This document shows, one piece after another, positions 59,961 to 64,000 of a stretch of 64,000 nt of DNA. A program made the position numbers and the translations under genes. The DNA comes from Pseudopedobacter sp965218985. GTDB taxonomy: Bacteria; Bacteroidota; Bacteroidia; Sphingobacteriales; Sphingobacteriaceae. The notes below the pieces were generated by a model. The model had not been told where the DNA came from. It made no database searches and saw only the letters and a list, made by a program, of their open reading frames with translations. Location: positions 2,480,001 to 2,544,000 of the forward strand of contig CBDCMP010000007.1 of NCBI GenBank assembly GCA_965218985.1. Direction: 5' to 3'. Each line of letters opens with the position of its first letter. Position 1 is the stretch's first letter.

Positions 59961-61493
59961 ATGCAAGAGAAAATTCTGATCCTCGATTTTGGTTCACAAT
60001 ACACCCAACTCATAGCCCGAAGAGTACGCGAATTAAATGTTTATTGTGAAATCCATCCCTTCAATAAAATTCCTGAAATTGACGAATACACCAAAGGTGT
60101 GATTTTATCCGGTAGTCCATCCTCAGTTAGGCAGGAAGGAGCTCCCCAAATAGACTATCATCAATTTCATGGAAACCTGCCTTTATTAGGCGTTTGTTAT
60201 GGCGCACAATACATAGCACAACATTCCGGAGGTTTAGTGACCCCTTCAGAGATCAGGGAATATGGAAGAGCAAGCTTAGCATATATCCATGTGAATAATC
60301 CGCTGATGCAAAATTTGCCAACCCGTTCACAAGTTTGGATGTCACATGGTGATACCATCAAAGCTATCCCTGAAGAATTTGAGATCATTGCCAGCACTGA
60401 CACTGTGAAAGTGGCCGCTTACCAGATAAAAGGAAGCCAGACTTACGGAATACAGTTCCATCCTGAAGTGACACATTCTGTTGATGGAAAACAACTTTTA
60501 CAAAACTTTTTAGTGGAGATTTGCGGATGTTCACAGGATTGGACACCCTTTGCTTTCGCGGAAACCACCATTGCGGACTTACAGGAGCAATTAAAAGATG
60601 ATAAAGTGGTTTTAGGTTTATCCGGAGGAGTGGATTCATCCGTAGCGGCCTTGATTTTACATCATGCGATCGGAAAAAATCTTCATTGTATTTTCGTGGA
60701 CAATGGATTATTGAGGAAGGACGAATTTGAATCCGTTTTGAGCTCCTATAAACATTTGGGGCTGAATGTGAAAGGAGTGGATTCTAAACAAAGATTTTAT
60801 GACGCTTTAAGCGGATTATCAGATCCGGAACTGAAAAGAAAAGCTATTGGCAGGGTTTTTATAGAGGTATTTGATGATGAAGCTCATCAAATTTCTGAGG
60901 TAAAATGGCTGGCTCAGGGAACCATCTATCCTGATGTGATAGAATCGGTTTCAGTGAATGGCGGTCCTTCAGCAACTATAAAATCTCATCATAACGTTGG
61001 AGGTTTGCCTGATTTCATGAAGCTTAAGGTCGTAGAGCCGCTTAAATCTTTATTTAAAGATGAAGTGAGAAGAGTAGGGAAAGCATTGGGTTTGCCAGAC
61101 GATATCTTAGGCAGGCATCCTTTTCCAGGTCCGGGTTTGGCGATAAGGATTTTGGGAGACATCACTCCGGAGAAAGTGGCTATATTGCAGGAGGCAGATC
61201 ATATCTACGTTCAGAATTTAAAAAGTTCAGGATGGTATGATAAAGTTTGGCAGGCGGGAGCGATCTATCTGCCTGTGCAATCTGTTGGGGTGATGGGTGA
61301 TGAGCGAACTTACGAAAATGTGGTTTGTTTAAGAGCTGTGGAATCTGTTGATGGAATGACGGCCGATTGGAGCCATTTACCTTATGAGTTGTTAGCTAAA
61401 ATATCCAATGAGATCATCAATAATATTAAAGGAATAAACAGAGTAGTGTATGATATCAGTTCAAAACCGCCTGCAACGATTGAGTGGGAATAA
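59961..61493 (+). CDS. guaA: GMP synthase (glutamine-hydrolysing)
   Basis: A 510-residue two-domain enzyme converting XMP to GMP. Start ATG at 59961; a TTG two codons earlier is open. Class I glutaminase (about 1-190): ILDFGSQYTQLIARRVREL, GVCYGAQYIA with the catalytic Cys, IQFHPEVTHS with His and Glu. ATP pyrophosphatase (about 205-390): VLGLSGGVDSSVAA; dimerisation domain to the end (RVVYDISSKPPATIEWE). The stop lies 44 bases inside the next gene. Confidence 0.97.
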   Translation: MQEKILILDFGSQYTQLIARRVRELNVYCEIHPFNKIPEIDEYTKGVILSGSPSSVRQEGAPQIDYHQFHGNLPLLGVCYGAQYIAQHSGGLVTPSEIREYGRASLAYIHVNNPLMQNLPTRSQVWMSHGDTIKAIPEEFEIIASTDTVKVAAYQIKGSQTYGIQFHPEVTHSVDGKQLLQNFLVEICGCSQDWTPFAFAETTIADLQEQLKDDKVVLGLSGGVDSSVAALILHHAIGKNLHCIFVDNGLLRKDEFESVLSSYKHLGLNVKGVDSKQRFYDALSGLSDPELKRKAIGRVFIEVFDDEAHQISEVKWLAQGTIYPDVIESVSVNGGPSATIKSHHNVGGLPDFMKLKVVEPLKSLFKDEVRRVGKALGLPDDILGRHPFPGPGLAIRILGDITPEKVAILQEADHIYVQNLKSSGWYDKVWQAGAIYLPVQSVGVMGDERTYENVVCLRAVESVDGMTADWSHLPYELLAKISNEIINNIKGINRVVYDISSKPPATIEWE

Positions 61494-62721
61494 AATAATT
61501 TTTTTCGTCATTGGATTGATGTTTTTAAGTGCCTGTTCACCTAAAACCGTTCCAACAACCAGGAGAACTCCTGAACCATCACCTAAGGAAAAACCTGTGA
61601 AAGAAGAACCTGTGAAGGAGCTGCAGAAACCTGTTGAAAAGGTGGATGAGCATCCCGAAATGATCATTTCCTTACTCCTCCCTTTTGAGTTGAACTCGAT
61701 TGATTATCATTCCGCGTCTGCCAATGATTTAAGAAAGGCAGAGATTGGCATCGATTTTTATCAGGGATTTAAGATGGCATTAGATTCCATCGCTCATCAT
61801 AGCGATGCTAAGTTCAGGCTACAAGTTTACGATTCTAAAGACGACCCTTCTCAGGTAGGCACTTTAGCCTCAAAAGACGGCGTAAGAAAATCAGCTTTGA
61901 TTGTCGGTCCTATCTTCCCCAATGGGATTAAAGCTTTCTCTTACTATAGCAAAGCTTTGGAACAGCCAATGGTTTCTCCTTTAGCAGCATCAGATCCGGA
62001 GCTGTTTAAAAATCCTTATCTCATCTCTATCAATAATTCTTTAGAGCAGCATACTTATAAAGCGGTGAACTTCATCAAAACTCAACTAAAACCCAAAAAA
62101 GTCATCCTGGTGAGAAGTGGCCAATCAGATGAATATAAATATGCAGTGCCTTTTAAGAAAGGCATGGATAGTTTAGCAAAAGGCTTGCCTTTTTCAGAAA
62201 TTGGCATAAAAGCAGTAGGATATGAGCATGTTTATAAATCTTTGAATCCGACAGGTTTAAACGTGATTGTGCTCCCTGCAACTGATAGATTTTTTTTAAT
62301 GGCGATCCTGAAAAAGTTGGATGAATTAAGTTCCACTTACCAGATAGCGGTAATCGGTCATCCCGGTTGGGAGAAAGCCGCATTTCTTGATTTTAACCAG
62401 CTCGAAAGACTGAACACTTATATCACTTCTGCGTACCAGGTTGATTATAAATCTGCCAGGAATGCTGATTTTGTGAAATATTACCGTTCCAATTACTCTT
62501 TGGAACCTAGTGAATATGCTTTCAAAGGATTTGATATCGGCTATTATTTCGGCATGTTGATGGAGAAGTACAATAAAAACTTCTTAAAGGAAATGACGAA
62601 ACAACCGTTTGACGGAATCCATAATGATTTCAATTTCTCCAAGAATGACCAATTTGGTTATTATAATACCAGCTTGATGGTCTTGAAATATCAATATGGA
62701 GAATTAAAGAAGGTCAATTGA
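61450..62721 (+). CDS. Periplasmic-binding-protein-like lipoprotein
   Basis: A 423-residue lipoprotein. The lipobox MFLSAC places Cys29; a Pro/Lys/Glu-rich linker (about 35-68) follows, then a type 1 periplasmic-binding fold (Peripla_BP_6-like, about 70-420): ISLLLPFELN, GIDFYQGFKMALDSI, ALIVGPIFPNGIKAFS, MVSPLAASDP. Relatives include branched-chain amino acid-binding proteins and LpoA-type activators of wall synthases; without transporter genes nearby, a cell-envelope role is possible. It overlaps the guaA end. Confidence 0.83.
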   Translation: MISVQNRLQRLSGNKIIFFVIGLMFLSACSPKTVPTTRRTPEPSPKEKPVKEEPVKELQKPVEKVDEHPEMIISLLLPFELNSIDYHSASANDLRKAEIGIDFYQGFKMALDSIAHHSDAKFRLQVYDSKDDPSQVGTLASKDGVRKSALIVGPIFPNGIKAFSYYSKALEQPMVSPLAASDPELFKNPYLISINNSLEQHTYKAVNFIKTQLKPKKVILVRSGQSDEYKYAVPFKKGMDSLAKGLPFSEIGIKAVGYEHVYKSLNPTGLNVIVLPATDRFFLMAILKKLDELSSTYQIAVIGHPGWEKAAFLDFNQLERLNTYITSAYQVDYKSARNADFVKYYRSNYSLEPSEYAFKGFDIGYYFGMLMEKYNKNFLKEMTKQPFDGIHNDFNFSKNDQFGYYNTSLMVLKYQYGELKKVN

Positions 62722-62722
62722 G

Positions 62723-63916
62723 ATGAAAGCGATTCATCAATTAGCCACTTTTCAGAACATTTTAAAGCAATATGACGCAAAAGAACCTTTACATCGCTTT
62801 TTGGCTCAATATTATCGGCAGCATAAGCAGATGGGTTCCAAAGACCGAAAGCTCGCCAGCCGCTTGCTATATGATTATTACCGATTAGGCGATGCTTTAA
62901 AAGATGAACCCGCAGAGAATCGTTTGATGGTGGCTGAATTTTTATGCAATGACCAAACCAACTCGTTTCTGAATCATTTTAAACCTGAATGGGATGCGGT
63001 GATTCATTTCTTGCTGAAGGATAAGTTGAAGATGGTAAAAAATCAATTCCCTTCTTTTCAATTGGATGAGGTCTTCCCTTTCGGGGATCATCTTTCTGAA
63101 GGGGTGGATCGAGCTTCCTTCCTTACCTCCTTTTTTGTTCAGCCTGATCTTTACCTCAGGATGAAGAGTGGACAGGAGAAGCATATCACCAAGGCGCTGA
63201 CAGGAGCCGATGTGCATTTCACCGTCATCGATGATCATACATTGGCCTTGCCCAATGGTACTAAACTGGATCAAATCATCCCTGAAAAAGGAATTTATGA
63301 GGTGCAGGATAGCTCTTCACAAAAAGCGGGAGCATTTTTTAAGCCTCAAAAATGGGATAAATGGTGGGATTGCTGTGCCGCATCGGGCGGAAAATCTTTG
63401 CTCTTGCACGATGAGCAGCCGGAGATTAAATTACTGGTGTCAGACAACCGGGAATCTATTTTGGAGAATTTACAACAACGATTTGCATGGGCAGGCATCA
63501 GCAATTATCAGAAAAAGATCTTTGATTTGACACTCAGCCAAGATTTATTTTTACATGACTACGAGTTTGACGGAATTATTTTTGATGCTCCATGCAGCGG
63601 CTCAGGAACCTGGGGAAGAACGCCCGAGATGATCACTCAATTCGCCGAACATAAAATTAAATTCTTCACCGAATTACAAAGAAAGATAGCCGCCAATGTG
63701 GTCAAATATTTAAAACCAGGCAAACCTTTGATTTACATCACCTGCTCGGTTTTCAAAGAAGAGAACGAAGAACAGGTGGAGTGGCTGAGTGAAAAATTCA
63801 ATCTGACAGTGGAAAGCCAACAACTCATAAAGGGTTATGAAGCTAAGGCTGATACGATGTTTGTGACAAGGTTGATAGCAAGTCAACTTTCGTTCCGGCC
63901 CAAGCGGAAAAATTGA
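62723..63916 (+). CDS. RsmB/NOP family rRNA cytosine-C5 methyltransferase
   Basis: A 397-residue SAM-dependent RNA methyltransferase. An N-terminal helical domain resembling NusB-like regions (about 1-130) is followed by a Rossmann domain: YEVQDSSSQKAG, CCAASGGKSLLLHD (SAM loop), FDAPCSGSGTWGRTPE (motif IV PC) and YITCSVFKEENEEQVEWL (motif VI TC). Both catalytic Cys are present. Target base (rRNA or tRNA) cannot be fixed. Starts one base after the preceding stop. Confidence 0.94.
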   Translation: MKAIHQLATFQNILKQYDAKEPLHRFLAQYYRQHKQMGSKDRKLASRLLYDYYRLGDALKDEPAENRLMVAEFLCNDQTNSFLNHFKPEWDAVIHFLLKDKLKMVKNQFPSFQLDEVFPFGDHLSEGVDRASFLTSFFVQPDLYLRMKSGQEKHITKALTGADVHFTVIDDHTLALPNGTKLDQIIPEKGIYEVQDSSSQKAGAFFKPQKWDKWWDCCAASGGKSLLLHDEQPEIKLLVSDNRESILENLQQRFAWAGISNYQKKIFDLTLSQDLFLHDYEFDGIIFDAPCSGSGTWGRTPEMITQFAEHKIKFFTELQRKIAANVVKYLKPGKPLIYITCSVFKEENEEQVEWLSEKFNLTVESQQLIKGYEAKADTMFVTRLIASQLSFRPKRKN

Positions 63917-63941
63917 ATTGATAGGCCGAAATTGATGCAAA

Positions 63942-63979
63942 GTGGTTCTATATTCATCAGTCATCCTGTATAGAACCAC
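63942..63979. terminator. Perfect 11-bp inverted repeat after the methyltransferase gene
   Basis: GTGGTTCTATA (63942-63952) and TATAGAACCAC (63969-63979) around a 16-base loop, 25 bp past the stop. There is no long T-run, so it may be a bidirectional or factor-assisted terminator, or part of a repeat cut by the window edge. Confidence 0.45.
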
Positions 63980-64000
63980 CTTCTCCTAAAAAAGCTGAAT

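Overview
The window looks like chromosomal DNA of a Bacteroidota bacterium, most likely a Sphingobacteriaceae (Pedobacter-like) species. Reasons: a SusC/SusD pair, many lipoproteins and SPOR, DUF1080 and MG2/plug proteins typical of the phylum, low GC, almost no Shine-Dalgarno sequences, several TTG starts, and promoters of the TTTG-N19..23-TAnnTTTG type. No rRNA, tRNA, CRISPR array or intact insertion sequence was seen. Most genes are conserved chromosomal genes; the unusual signal lies in the spacers.

Layout. 0.1-5.5 kb (minus): a small secreted HYC_CC_PP-like protein, then an operon for periplasmic sugar oxidation (Gfo/Idh/MocA protein, GMC oxidoreductase, its small subunit, DUF1080 3-keto-disaccharide hydrolase). 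5.8-15.4 kb (plus): a 7TM sensor fused to a transposase-type zinc ribbon, then a polysaccharide utilization locus (SusC, SusD, two GH30 glycosidases), plausibly for a beta-glucan. 15.7-28.4 kb (plus): universal stress protein, SIMPL protein, a kinase-like orphan, Crp regulator, AhpD-like protein, penicillin-acylase-type hydrolase, SecA, SPOR protein, M20 amidohydrolase and a secreted orphan. 28.6-34.2 kb (minus): a methionine operon (metH, a four-helix-bundle gene, metF, a small membrane protein) behind a SAM riboswitch. 34.3-40.6 kb (minus): ClC channel, SDR, enoyl-CoA hydratase, MG2/plug protein, dCTP deaminase. 40.7-43.5 kb (plus): phosphopantetheinyl transferase, lipB, SGNH lipoprotein, and an RHH/PemK toxin-antitoxin pair. 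43.6-48.7 kb (minus): thrA-thrB-thrC behind a threonine attenuator. 48.8-64 kb: rsgA, dtd, a GxxExxY protein, a MazG-like protein, LpxR-like protein, lon, a TPR protein, gpmI, cell-wall and peptidase genes, guaA, a periplasmic-binding lipoprotein and an RsmB-like methyltransferase.

Two regulatory systems can be read directly. The thr operon has a promoter, a 19-residue leader peptide with nine threonines, a terminator, and an antiterminator strand placed in the last leader codons: a complete ribosome-stalling attenuator. The met operon has an S-box aptamer with a possible terminator and antiterminator.

The most novel pattern is a family of degenerate short-period repeats in transcribed spacers. 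Seven-base periodic arrays occur on both sides of the four-helix-bundle gene, in the metH leader, inside the metH coding region (in frame), in the thrB-thrC and thrA-thrB spacers, and between rsgA and dtd. Several are arranged as inverted pairs that would fold into long RNA stems. The four-helix-bundle (23S rRNA intervening-sequence type) gene sits in the loop of one such pair, and the thrB-thrC spacer holds what looks like the same kind of element without a gene. The GxxExxY gene is flanked in the same way by nine-base periodic arrays. I suggest these are intervening-sequence-like elements that have settled in mRNA spacers instead of rRNA.
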